Below are positions 25,054 to 33,601 of a stretch of 64,000 nucleotides of DNA, in pieces. The notes beneath the pieces are model-generated. The model saw nothing but the letters and a program-made list of their open reading frames with translations, was not told the DNA's origin and searched no databases. The position numbers and the translations under genes are program-made. The stretch's first letter is position 1. Every line of letters begins with the position of its first letter. Origin of the DNA: an uncultured Spirochaetaceae bacterium (GTDB lineage: Bacteria > Spirochaetota > Spirochaetia > Sphaerochaetales > Sphaerochaetaceae); NCBI GenBank assembly GCA_944389505.1, contig CALXMP010000008.1, forward strand, positions 24,314 through 88,313, written 5' to 3'.

Positions 25054-26157
25054 ATGGATTTACCGAAGAAGAAGCTCGGATTCGGGCTTATGAGACTGCC
25101 AAAGAAGGATGATGAGATCATCCTTGATGAGACAATAGATATGGTAGATGCGTTCATGGACGCTGGATTCACCTATTTTGATACGGCATTTGTGTATCAG
25201 GGCTCTGAGCCTGTGATGAAGAAGGCAATCACGGAGCGCTATCCGAGGGACAGATTCACGGCTGCAAGCAAGATGGCAGCATGGAAGATAACGCCTACGT
25301 TCTCCGCCTATGATATGTTCAATACGAGCCTGGAGAGAACAGGACTGGAGTACTTTGATTACTACCTTCTCCATAGCCTGCAGGATACCCATATGGAGGA
25401 ATGCAACAGAAACGGCTGCTGGGATGCCGTGAAGAAGCTCAAGGAAGAAGGAAAGATACGCCATCTGGGATTCTCATTCCATGGCAGGCCGGAACTTCTC
25501 AGGCAGATCCTTGAAGAGCACCCCGAGATGGAGTTTGTGCAGCTGCAGGTGAATTATCTCGACATGGACAGCCCATTCGTAGAGGCGAAGACCAATCTTG
25601 AAATAGCAAAGGAGTTCGGAAAGCCTGTTGTTGTCATGGAGCCTGTGAAAGGAGGACTACTCTCCTCTGTCAGCAAGGATCTTCTCCCAGAAGGAACATC
25701 TGCACCGGATCTTGCACTGAGGTTCGCAGGCAATCTGGAAGGAGTCATGGCAGTCCTCTCCGGAATGAGCTCGCTTAAGCAGGTACAGGAGAATATCGCG
25801 ACATTCTCACCTCTCAGGCCACTGTCGGAAGCGGATCAGAAGGCGATTGAGGCAGTAAGGAAGCACTACAGCAGCGGGAATGTGATCCAGTGCACTGCAT
25901 GCAGATACTGCACAGCAGGCTGTCCGAAGCATATCGACATCCCTCTTGTTTTCCGTGCTGTCAATGATCTCAGAACCATAGGAGAACATGGACGCCCGCG
26001 CAACTACTATAAGGATCTCGTCGATGCGGGAAGGATCGGAAGAGCATCGGACTGCATAAAGTGCAGAAAGTGCGAATCGGTATGCCCACAGCACCTCCCG
26101 ATAACAGATCTCCTGAAGGAATGCTCTGCCATTCTGGACGAGGGCAAGGAAGTCTGA
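25054..26157 (+). CDS. Aldo/keto reductase with two 4Fe-4S clusters
   Basis: A 367-residue oxidoreductase. Residues 1-270 are an aldo/keto reductase barrel (LGFGLMRLPKK, ITERYPRDRFTAASKM, FDYYLLHSLQD, RHLGFSFHG). The C-terminus has two ferredoxin cysteine motifs, CTACRYCTAGCPKHIDIP and CIKCRKCESVCPQHLPI. Such fusions are frequent in anaerobes and probably use NAD(P)H or Fe-S electrons to reduce carbonyl compounds. A GAGGAGG site precedes the ATG. A strong terminator follows, and the gene looks monocistronic. Confidence 0.88.
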   Translation: MDLPKKKLGFGLMRLPKKDDEIILDETIDMVDAFMDAGFTYFDTAFVYQGSEPVMKKAITERYPRDRFTAASKMAAWKITPTFSAYDMFNTSLERTGLEYFDYYLLHSLQDTHMEECNRNGCWDAVKKLKEEGKIRHLGFSFHGRPELLRQILEEHPEMEFVQLQVNYLDMDSPFVEAKTNLEIAKEFGKPVVVMEPVKGGLLSSVSKDLLPEGTSAPDLALRFAGNLEGVMAVLSGMSSLKQVQENIATFSPLRPLSEADQKAIEAVRKHYSSGNVIQCTACRYCTAGCPKHIDIPLVFRAVNDLRTIGEHGRPRNYYKDLVDAGRIGRASDCIKCRKCESVCPQHLPITDLLKECSAILDEGKEV

Positions 26158-26179
26158 TAATCCACATCTCCTGATGATG

Positions 26180-26209
26180 ACCGGGGTCTTGATTCGGCCC
26201 CGGTTTTTT
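26180..26209 (+). terminator. Rho-independent terminator
   Basis: ACCGGGG and CCCCGGT form a 7-bp GC stem with an 11-base loop, followed by TTTTTT. It ends the aldo/keto reductase transcript. Confidence 0.85.
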
Positions 26210-26225
26210 CATGCAGAAATCATGG

Positions 26226-26261
26226 TTTACAGATTGTTGATTTGCAAATAAAATATAAACC
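26226..26261 (+). promoter_or_regulatory. Leaderless-type promoter of the XRE-ImmA gene
   Basis: TTTACA (26226-26231), a 17-base spacer, TAAAAT (26249-26254), then seven bases to the ATG. Both hexamers match consensus at five of six positions, and there is no Shine-Dalgarno sequence. It is one of the clearest examples of this arrangement in the window. Confidence 0.7.
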
Positions 26262-27311
26262 ATGGAAGCGAAGGAATTATTTGGAGCAAGACTGAAGCAG
26301 GCAAGAAAGATGAAAGGCCTGTCAATGGACCAGCTTGCAGCCAAAATGAATGGGAAAATCAGTCGCCAGTCAATATACAAATACGAAAAAGGATTGATGC
26401 TGCCAAGCAGTGCAAATCTTCTCCAGCTCTCAGAAACTCTTGAACTATCTCCTGACTATTTCTTCACAGAACCGGATTTCCCTATCACCAATATCCATTT
26501 CAGAAAAAAGCGGCTTTCAGCAAAAGAAACGGAGCAGATCAGGGAAATGTCGGCAGATAGCATTGAAAGATTATTCTTCATGGAAAGCATCCTGGGAATT
26601 GCTGAAACGCCGCCAGAGCTTCCAAGAATCCGAATAGGATCCGAAGAGGATTCAGAAAAAGCAGCAAGGGAAATCAGAAGACTATGGAATATCGGGAATA
26701 ATCCGATATCATCTTCAGCTGCATTCATAGAAAAACAGGGAATAAGGATTATCTATTTACCTGAGATAAAGCATTTTGATGGCCTTTGCGGGTATGTAAA
26801 CGATAGTATTCCGATTATTGTCCTAAGTGATAATTCTATTCCGGAAGGAATACGGTTCACACTGATGCATGAAGTAGGACATCTGGTTCTGGATAGCAAT
26901 GATTTCACAGAAGAGATGATGGAGAGTTCATGCCAGTCGTTTGCCTCGGAAATGCTGCTTCCTTCAGAGGTTCTAGAGGATTTAATCGGAAAAAAACGAA
27001 AAGAAATTTCATTCAAGGAACTTGAATCCATCCAGATCCAGTATGGGATATCCATCCCTGCAATCATGAATAAAGCAAATCATCTAGGTATAATCACAAA
27101 CGGCAGATATGCAAAGTTCCAGGACAGGTACAGAAATGACATAGCATTCAGATTCGAGTGCGATAAAAGCCGTTTTTTCGAACCTCGTTCATCAAAGCTC
27201 GAAGCAATGGTATATCATGCCGTAAGTGAAGGAATAATCTCAGAATCAAAAGCTGCCAGCCTTTTGGATTCTACTGCAGAAGAAATCAGAAAACACCTAG
27301 GAACGTTCTGA
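26262..27311 (+). CDS. XRE family regulator fused to ImmA/IrrE metallopeptidase (antitoxin-like)
   Basis: A 349-residue protein. Residues 1-70 form an XRE helix-turn-helix (LFGARLKQARKMKGLSMDQL, SRQSIYKYEKG). Residues about 140-290 are an ImmA/IrrE-type zinc peptidase with HEVGH at 203-207 and a downstream CQSFASEMLLP segment. XRE-COG2856 fusions are known regulators or antitoxins of small operons. Here the stop overlaps the start of a PIN-domain gene (TGATG), giving tight translational coupling. Base composition is more AT-rich than the flanks, suggesting acquisition. Its promoter is of the leaderless type. Confidence 0.85.
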   Translation: MEAKELFGARLKQARKMKGLSMDQLAAKMNGKISRQSIYKYEKGLMLPSSANLLQLSETLELSPDYFFTEPDFPITNIHFRKKRLSAKETEQIREMSADSIERLFFMESILGIAETPPELPRIRIGSEEDSEKAAREIRRLWNIGNNPISSSAAFIEKQGIRIIYLPEIKHFDGLCGYVNDSIPIIVLSDNSIPEGIRFTLMHEVGHLVLDSNDFTEEMMESSCQSFASEMLLPSEVLEDLIGKKRKEISFKELESIQIQYGISIPAIMNKANHLGIITNGRYAKFQDRYRNDIAFRFECDKSRFFEPRSSKLEAMVYHAVSEGIISESKAASLLDSTAEEIRKHLGTF

Positions 27312-27865
27312 TGCTGACCAGGAAGATTATAATCGCTGATGCAAATATTTTCATCGACCTTGCAGGAATAGAGAAACTGGGAGACCTTTTTCTCCTGCCT
27401 TGGTCAATCCATACCACCGATTTCATTCTGCATGAACTGAAGAAACCTTCAGACATGCAGAATACCATCCAGGCAGCCATAAAGGAAAATAAACTGATAG
27501 TAAAAACAGCATCAGCAAGTGAAATCAGTAATCTGCTATCATTCCATCCGGAGTGTAGATCATTATCACTCGCCGACAAATCCATCTGGAAATATGCCAA
27601 AGATATACAGGGAAGCCTTCTGACAAACGACATGGCGCTAAGGAAGAATGCATCTCATGATGGAATCACAGTATATGGAATACTGTCCGTGTTGGATGCC
27701 CTCATTAGGAATGAAATTACTAGCATCAGCGAATGCATGAATGCATTGGAAAAGCTTATGGATAGAAACCGTAGATTGCCCATGAGCAAATGCAGAAAAA
27801 GACTTGAGCTCTGGTCTCAGCAGACCGGAGCCCATAATCATTCAAGCTCAAGAGAACCTGTATAG
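27311..27865 (+). CDS. PIN domain protein (toxin-like)
   Basis: A 184-residue protein. The PIN-fold acidic residues are visible in IIIADANIFIDL (first Asp), SLADKSIWKYA and LLTNDMALRKNA. PIN proteins are Mg-dependent RNases and common toxins. It is coupled to the XRE-ImmA gene, consistent with a toxin-antitoxin-like unit in which regulator and peptidase precede the toxin. The last nine codons overlap the convergent ABC transporter gene by 28 bases, so the natural C-terminus may have been altered by insertion next to that gene. Confidence 0.75.
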   Translation: MLTRKIIIADANIFIDLAGIEKLGDLFLLPWSIHTTDFILHELKKPSDMQNTIQAAIKENKLIVKTASASEISNLLSFHPECRSLSLADKSIWKYAKDIQGSLLTNDMALRKNASHDGITVYGILSVLDALIRNEITSISECMNALEKLMDRNRRLPMSKCRKRLELWSQQTGAHNHSSSREPV

Positions 27866-29748
27866 AGCCTGTAGTATGTCCCCTTCATGGCAAGGAGCTG
27901 CTCATGCGTGCCGCGCTCGATTATACGTCCATGGTCGAGCACCATAATCGCATCGGAATTCCTTACAGTCGACAGCCTGTGGGCTATGACGAATACCGTA
28001 CGGTTCGCCATCAGTTTATCCATACCGCTCTGAACAAGGGCCTCTGTATGCGTATCGATGCTGCTTGTGGCCTCATCCATGACAAGGACGGGAGGATCCG
28101 CGATAGCCGCACGGGCAATGGATAGAAGCTGCCTCTGTCCCTGAGACAGGCTCTCACCATTATTTGTAATCATCGTATCGTATCCATCGGGCATCATCAT
28201 GATGAAATCGTGGGCATTTGCAAGCTTCGCAGCTGCTATGACCTCATCATCCGTCGCATCAAGCTTACCGAACTTTATATTCTCCTTGATCGCGCCTGTG
28301 AACAGATTCGTATCCTGCAGTATCATGCCAAGGGAATGGCGGAGATCCGACTTCTTTATCTTGTTGATATTTATGCCATCGAACCTTATCTTGCCATCCT
28401 GGATATCATAGAAGCGGTTGAGAAGGTTCGTGATGGTGGTCTTCCCTGCTCCCGTGGATCCTACGAATGCGATCTTCTGCCCAGGTTTAGCGTATAGCGA
28501 TATATCATGGAGAACAATCTTGTCAGGGACATAGCCGAAGTCGACATCCTGCATCACTATATCCCCTTCAAGGGGTGTATATGTCACAGGGCTTCCATCC
28601 TGATGGGGATGTCTCCATGCCCACATTCCCGTACGTTTCTCGCTCTCTATGAGATTGCCGTCAGCATCCTTTGCGGCATTCACGAGAGTGACATAGCCGT
28701 TATCCACCTCGCTCTTCTCATCGAGAAGCTCGAAGATACGCTCTGCACCGGCAAGTGCGAGAAGAACGACATTCATCTGCTGGGATATCTGGTTGATGTT
28801 ATTCGAGAATGATCTTGAGAGCTGCAGGAAGGCCGCAAGAGCACCGACTGTGTATCCGGCAGCCCTGCCTCCGGAAAGGATGACTATGACCGCTCCCACG
28901 ATAACCACAGCCACATACTGGAGATTGCCGAGGTTCATCGTCACAGGCCCCATGATATTAGCAAGCGTATTTGCCTTGGTCATCGACTTCCTGAGCGTTC
29001 CGTTTATGCTGCAGAACTCATCGATCGAGGCACTCTCATGGCAGAAGACCTTGATGACCCTCTGGCCATTCATCATCTCCTCAATGTATCCATTCACCTC
29101 TCCGAGTGTTGCCTGCTGTATCCCGAACTGCTTCTGCGATCTCCGGCTTATCGATTTTGTAGCAGCCATTGTAAGAACAGCGAATGCGATTACGACAGCT
29201 GTAAGCGGGATGCTGTTGAGCATCATCGTGATGAATACCATCACAAGCGTGATGATTGCCTGCATAAGCTGCACCAGAGAGTGGGATATAAGCTGATTCA
29301 GCGTATCCGTATCGTTCGAGAAGCGTGACATGATCATGCCATGCGAGTTCTGATCGAAGTAGGATATCGGGAGGGACTCAAGCTTCCTGAACATCTTATC
29401 CCTTATGTCATACAGCGTATTCTGGCTCAGTGTTACCATTGTACGCGACAGCACGTAATTGAAGACGACAGATACGGAGACGATAAGTGCAAAGCGTACA
29501 AGCGCCATCATCACAGGATGCCAGTCAGGATCCGCAACACCTATTATCGGGATAACATAGTCATCGATGAACTCACCGAGGAATGCCGAGGAATAGACTA
29601 TCGAGAATGCAGAGACCATTATGCACAGCACAATGAAGGCGAACTTCAGCTTATGCTCACCGAATACAATGGAGATGACACGTTTGAACGTTTTTACAGG
29701 ATCCTTGGCAGTCGTGCGTCCGCCAGTCATTTTCGGCATCCTAGGCAT
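27838..29748 (-). CDS. ABC exporter subunit, canonical ATPase site
   Basis: A 636-residue half-transporter: an N-terminal six-helix exporter membrane domain (about 25-340) and a C-terminal ATPase with Walker A VGSTGAGKTTITN, signature SLSQGQRQLLSIARA, Walker B VLVMDEATSSID and an H-loop in VIAHRLSTVRN. The catalytic glutamate is present. It partners the upstream gene, whose ATPase has Asp at that position, forming a heterodimeric multidrug- or lipid-type exporter. The start at 29748 (MPRMPKMTGGR) overlaps the partner stop by eight bases. A linker of about 35 residues (near 390-425) before the ATPase is longer than usual. Confidence 0.9.
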   Translation of the reverse strand: MPRMPKMTGGRTTAKDPVKTFKRVISIVFGEHKLKFAFIVLCIMVSAFSIVYSSAFLGEFIDDYVIPIIGVADPDWHPVMMALVRFALIVSVSVVFNYVLSRTMVTLSQNTLYDIRDKMFRKLESLPISYFDQNSHGMIMSRFSNDTDTLNQLISHSLVQLMQAIITLVMVFITMMLNSIPLTAVVIAFAVLTMAATKSISRRSQKQFGIQQATLGEVNGYIEEMMNGQRVIKVFCHESASIDEFCSINGTLRKSMTKANTLANIMGPVTMNLGNLQYVAVVIVGAVIVILSGGRAAGYTVGALAAFLQLSRSFSNNINQISQQMNVVLLALAGAERIFELLDEKSEVDNGYVTLVNAAKDADGNLIESEKRTGMWAWRHPHQDGSPVTYTPLEGDIVMQDVDFGYVPDKIVLHDISLYAKPGQKIAFVGSTGAGKTTITNLLNRFYDIQDGKIRFDGININKIKKSDLRHSLGMILQDTNLFTGAIKENIKFGKLDATDDEVIAAAKLANAHDFIMMMPDGYDTMITNNGESLSQGQRQLLSIARAAIADPPVLVMDEATSSIDTHTEALVQSGMDKLMANRTVFVIAHRLSTVRNSDAIMVLDHGRIIERGTHEQLLAMKGTYYRLYTGSLELE

Positions 29749-31468
29749 TGTCCTCACCTCCCCTTGTCTGAGTCTCATAGAGATCCCTGTACGCCTCATT
29801 GCGGGCAAGTAGCTCTTCATGCGTACCGCTGTCCGCAATGCGTCCGTTATCCATCATGATGATCAGGTCCGCATCCATCACCGATGAGAGTCTCTGGCTT
29901 ATTATTATCTTCGTAAGGCCCTTAACATCCTCCCTCAGCGCTCTTCGTATCGAGGCATCGGTAGCTGTATCGACAGCCGATGTAGAATCATCCATTATCA
30001 GGATCTTTGGCCTTTTAAGGAGAGCTCTTGCTATGCAGAGCCTCTGGCGCTGGCCTCCGGAGAAGTTAGTACCACCCTGCTCTACCCTGCCGGAGAGGCC
30101 TTCCTTGTCAGGATTGATGAATGTGGAGACTGCAGAGACATCCATTGCCCACTTCATATCATCCATCGATGCATCTGGATTGCCCCACCGGAGATTGCTC
30201 TCAACCGTCCCGGAGAACAGTGTATTCTTCTGAAGAACGACAGAGACCTGCTCCCTCAGCGCTGTGAGGTTATAATCCCTCACATCATGCCCTCCTACCT
30301 CAACAGAGCCGGAGGATGCATCGTACAGACGCGCTATCAGCGACACAAGAGTCGTCTTCCCGGAACCCGTAGTACCGAGTATGCCGACCATATCGCCGCT
30401 TTTGATCGTGAAGTCGATGTCAGAAAGAACGGATGAGTCCTTCCCATAGCCGAATGATACATGGGAGAACTTCACAGAACCATCAGGAACCTCGGTAAGC
30501 CCCTTATCATTCGTATCCATAGAAGGCTCTGTAGACAGCACCTCCGCAATTCTCTGCATGGACGCCCTTGAGACCGCCAGCATGACTATGACCATGCCAG
30601 TCATTACAAGTGAGGATAGGATCTGTCCTGTATACGTATATATACTCATCAGCTCACCGGTCTCCATGTGTCCGATGTTTATCAATCGTGCACCGATATA
30701 TGAGAGGACAATCATTACGATATACGTAACGGACATCATGACAGGACCCATGAATGCCATTATCTTCTGGCCGATGGTGAAGTTCCTTCTTATGACCTCG
30801 CTCGCCTCATCGAATCTTGCAAGCTCGGACTCCTCCCTTACATAGGCCTTCACGGTACGGATTCCATTGAGATTCTCCTGTACAACGCGGTTGAATGTAT
30901 CATAGCCACGGAAAGCATTGGTGAATGCCACATGGGTCTTTGTAAAGAGGATGGCAATGGCAACGATAACGATTGGTATGGCTATCGCGAAAACCAGTGA
31001 GAGAGAACCGCCATTATGGTAGACCATGATGATTGCGAATATGAACATGATGGGAGAACGGACGCAGATCCTTATGAGCATCTGGAACGACTGCTGCACA
31101 TTCTGCACATCGGTCGTCATTCTCGTTATGAGCGATGGTGTCGAGAATTTATCGACATCGGCAAACGAGAAGCTCATTATCTTCCTGTACTCATCCTCTC
31201 TTATATTCGATGCAAAGCCAGATGATGCCTTTGAAGCGCTCCATGCGCCCAGCATGCCGAATGAAAGCGACAGCATTGCTGCAACCACAAGCATAATGCT
31301 CACGCGGATAATATAGGGCATATCGTTATATGCGACACCATTATCGATGATAAGAGCCATCAATGTAGGGATGAGAACCTCCATCGCGACCTCACCAACC
31401 ATGAACAGAGGCGTTATGAATGCGTATTTCTTATACTCTCTTACGCGTTTAAGCAGTATTCTTACCAT
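29741..31468 (-). CDS. ABC exporter subunit, degenerate ATPase site
   Basis: A 575-residue half-transporter. Membrane domain residues 1-320; ATPase with Walker A GTTGSGKTTLVSL, signature NFSGGQRQRLCIARA and Walker B ILIMDDSTSAVD, where the catalytic glutamate is aspartate. This asymmetry is the standard signature of heterodimeric exporters of the TM287/288 and BmrCD type. The ATG at 31468 follows GAGGAGGAA; a TTG codon three bases earlier is less likely. It is first in the two-gene operon. The 200 bases upstream hold no gene; a small palindrome TTCCA-N3-TGGAA (31546-31558) may be an operator. Confidence 0.9.
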   Translation of the reverse strand: MVRILLKRVREYKKYAFITPLFMVGEVAMEVLIPTLMALIIDNGVAYNDMPYIIRVSIMLVVAAMLSLSFGMLGAWSASKASSGFASNIREDEYRKIMSFSFADVDKFSTPSLITRMTTDVQNVQQSFQMLIRICVRSPIMFIFAIIMVYHNGGSLSLVFAIAIPIVIVAIAILFTKTHVAFTNAFRGYDTFNRVVQENLNGIRTVKAYVREESELARFDEASEVIRRNFTIGQKIMAFMGPVMMSVTYIVMIVLSYIGARLINIGHMETGELMSIYTYTGQILSSLVMTGMVIVMLAVSRASMQRIAEVLSTEPSMDTNDKGLTEVPDGSVKFSHVSFGYGKDSSVLSDIDFTIKSGDMVGILGTTGSGKTTLVSLIARLYDASSGSVEVGGHDVRDYNLTALREQVSVVLQKNTLFSGTVESNLRWGNPDASMDDMKWAMDVSAVSTFINPDKEGLSGRVEQGGTNFSGGQRQRLCIARALLKRPKILIMDDSTSAVDTATDASIRRALREDVKGLTKIIISQRLSSVMDADLIIMMDNGRIADSGTHEELLARNEAYRDLYETQTRGGEDNA

Positions 31469-31677
31469 CAAGTTCCTCCTCTATCGGCAGAACCGTATGG
31501 GACAACGCTGGCTGTCTATTCCATATATGATTTATAAACGATTATTCCAGATTGGAAAAGAAATCCTTTAGATTGCATATGATCCGGAATATACAGTCCG
31601 CCAGATAGCATCCCTGACACAAGGATATTATTTTCCTCCATGAGAGATGGTCAATCAGCTACATCCAAAATACATAT

Positions 31678-32166
31678 TCAGACACGCAGTCTGTCGAATG
31701 CTATACGTTCAGAGCCATCCGCGATCCAGATTATACCGCAGCGCGTAAAGCCCTCCCTCTCCAGCGCACGCTGCATCGGGATGTTATCGCAGTATGTGTC
31801 GACGCGGATATAGTCTATGGCCTCAGATGCGAATGCAAGAGCCTCATGAAGAAGACTTCCCGGGAATGATGGACCACGGGCTATGCGGTGGATGACACCA
31901 TATGGCCTGTCATACCTCCACGAACCATCTATGACATGGTACGTCGGCTCATCCATGACAGCAAAGAAGAAGACGCCGAGAATCGCATTGCCATCGACAG
32001 CTTTGTACAGATGCCCTAGCGCTATATCATCGGCAATCTGCTCACGCGAGGGATACCCTCCGGTCCATTGCCCGAGGTTTCCGTTTCTTCGCATGAAGCC
32101 CCTGGCTTCGTCGAATATAGGCATTATCGCATCAAGATCATTGATTGTGGCTCTTCTGATTTCCAT
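31678..32166 (-). CDS. GNAT family N-acetyltransferase
   Basis: A 162-residue acetyltransferase beginning MEIRRATINDLDAIMPIFDEA, with a central strand LGVFFFAVMDEPTY and the C-terminal NIPMQRALEREGFTRCG typical of GNAT enzymes. The substrate is unknown. It has no Shine-Dalgarno sequence; TATCAT ends seven bases before the ATG, so it is a leaderless candidate. It lies after the terminator hairpin of the OadB operon and is therefore transcribed separately. Confidence 0.82.
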   Translation of the reverse strand: MEIRRATINDLDAIMPIFDEARGFMRRNGNLGQWTGGYPSREQIADDIALGHLYKAVDGNAILGVFFFAVMDEPTYHVIDGSWRYDRPYGVIHRIARGPSFPGSLLHEALAFASEAIDYIRVDTYCDNIPMQRALEREGFTRCGIIWIADGSERIAFDRLRV

Positions 32167-32179
32167 AGGGATGATGATA
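32167..32179 (-). promoter_or_regulatory. Putative -10 of a leaderless promoter for the GNAT gene
   Basis: TATCAT (minus strand 32179-32174) followed by seven bases and the ATG. A -35 would fall in the terminator hairpin, and none is clear. Confidence 0.35.
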
Positions 32180-32184
32180 TAAAG

Positions 32185-32210
32185 AACTCCCCTGAATGAA
32201 CAGGGGAGCT
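32185..32210 (-). terminator. Terminator of the oadB operon
   Basis: CTCCCCTG and CAGGGGAG pair around a 6-base loop. On the minus strand the stem is followed by TTCTTTATA, a modest T-rich tail. Confidence 0.6.
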
Positions 32211-32237
32211 GAATGAGTACTGCATTATAAGCAGTTA

Positions 32238-32363
32238 TCAGTTGTCATCCTTCTTCTTCGTGATCTTGTTGAGAATAACAAGAGCAACAAAGAGAATCCC
32301 GAGGGCACCTGCGAGGAGGCCCCAGCTTGAGAATGCTACTACGAATACGTTAGGTATTTCCAT
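32238..32363 (-). CDS. 41-residue single-span membrane protein, minimal OadG-like partner
   Basis: A short gene immediately after oadB, 12 bases from its stop, with a strong AAGGAGG site. The product starts MEIPNVFVVAFSSWGLLAG, has one hydrophobic segment to about residue 31 and ends in a lysine/aspartate tail (KITKKKDD). Position and topology match the gamma (OadG/MmdD) subunit of Na+-translocating decarboxylases, which anchors and assembles the complex. It is about half the usual length and lacks the long periplasmic or zinc-binding tail. Function is inferred from context. Confidence 0.7.
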   Translation of the reverse strand: MEIPNVFVVAFSSWGLLAGALGILFVALVILNKITKKKDDN

Positions 32364-32375
32364 ATTGAAACCTCC

Positions 32376-33476
32376 TTAGCCGAAAATCGGGATAAGCTCC
32401 GACATGAGGAGCCCTCCAGCGAGAACAGATGCGATCTGGCCAGAGACGTTTGCACCGAGAGCGAATGGGAGCAGGTGATTCTGCTTGTCAGCCTCGATAC
32501 CGACCTTCTGGACAACACGGGAGGACATTGGGAATGCAGAGATTCCAGCACCACCGATAAGCGGATTGATCTTCTTATCCTTCGGAAGGAAGATGTTGAC
32601 TATCTTAAGGAAGATAACACCGCAAGCTGTGTCGAAGATGAATGCGACAAGACCGAATGCCATGATCATGAGTGTTGCACCCTGGAGGAGATCCGGACCG
32701 GACATCATCGGGGAGATTGCAAGACCAAGCATCAGGGTGATAAGCGGTGAAAGCATATCCTGGGCTGCCCTTGAGAGGATGTCAAGGACACCGCACTCGC
32801 GGAGAAGGTTGCCGAACATGAGCATACCAACGAGAGCAGCTGAATCCGGAGCAAGGATACCACAGACGATTGTCGTGACGATTGGGAAGATTATCCTTGT
32901 CGTCTTTGAGACAGATGCTGCTGTGTAGTGCATCCTGATAGCTCTCTCCTTCTTCGTTGTCGTTGCCTTGAGGACAACAGGCTGGATCATAGGTACAAGA
33001 GCCATATAGCAGTATGCTACAACGAGGATTGCCGCAACATAGTTCGAGTGAAGACGCTGTGAGACAAGGATAGCGGTCGGGCCGTCTGCGGCACCGATGA
33101 TACCGATTGATGCTGCATCATTGAGCGGGAAGCCCATGAGGGATGCAATGATCATCGAGATGAAGATACCGCCCTGTCCAGCAGCTCCGATGAAGATCAG
33201 CCATGGCTTGGAGATGAGTGGACCGAAGTCAATCATCGCTCCGATTCCGATGAAGAGAAGAAGCGGGAATGCCTCTGCGCTCTCGATACCAACACTGTAA
33301 AGCCACTGGAGGATAGCATGTTCCTCGAGCATGACGGATCCAGGGAGGTTGACGAGAATCGCACCGAAGCCCATTGGCAGAAGAAGTGTCGGCTCCATCT
33401 CCTTGCGGATAGCAAGATAGATAAGGAGAAGTCCGACAACAATCATAATAAGGTTATATACCAAGTCGGTGTTCAT
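32376..33476 (-). CDS. oadB: Na+-translocating decarboxylase beta subunit
   Basis: A 366-residue polytopic membrane protein with about nine to eleven hydrophobic segments. The family signature GIIGAADGPTAILVS contains the Na+-coordinating aspartate, and ALGANVSGQIASVLAGG lies near the C-terminus. The beta subunit couples decarboxylation of a biotin-bound carboxyl group to Na+ export. Alpha (carboxyltransferase) and biotin-carrier genes are not in the window, so they must be encoded elsewhere. There is no Shine-Dalgarno sequence; a good promoter ends seven bases before the ATG. Confidence 0.92.
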   Translation of the reverse strand: MNTDLVYNLIMIVVGLLLIYLAIRKEMEPTLLLPMGFGAILVNLPGSVMLEEHAILQWLYSVGIESAEAFPLLLFIGIGAMIDFGPLISKPWLIFIGAAGQGGIFISMIIASLMGFPLNDAASIGIIGAADGPTAILVSQRLHSNYVAAILVVAYCYMALVPMIQPVVLKATTTKKERAIRMHYTAASVSKTTRIIFPIVTTIVCGILAPDSAALVGMLMFGNLLRECGVLDILSRAAQDMLSPLITLMLGLAISPMMSGPDLLQGATLMIMAFGLVAFIFDTACGVIFLKIVNIFLPKDKKINPLIGGAGISAFPMSSRVVQKVGIEADKQNHLLPFALGANVSGQIASVLAGGLLMSELIPIFG

Positions 33477-33513
33477 ACTGTGGATTTTAACTGTATCTTC
33501 GATATTTTGTCAC
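33477..33513 (-). promoter_or_regulatory. Leaderless-type promoter of oadB
   Basis: On the minus strand GTGACA (33513-33508), an 18-base spacer, TAAAAT (33489-33484) and seven bases to the ATG. Five of six bases match consensus in each box, and there is no ribosome binding site. Confidence 0.65.
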
Positions 33514-33601
33514 TACCGGAGGCTTTAAGCAGTGCAAAATGAAGGATATCGAACATAGAGTAACAGCATTTGCTTCACAGGTGTCCTGAATTGTGAGAAA
33601 G

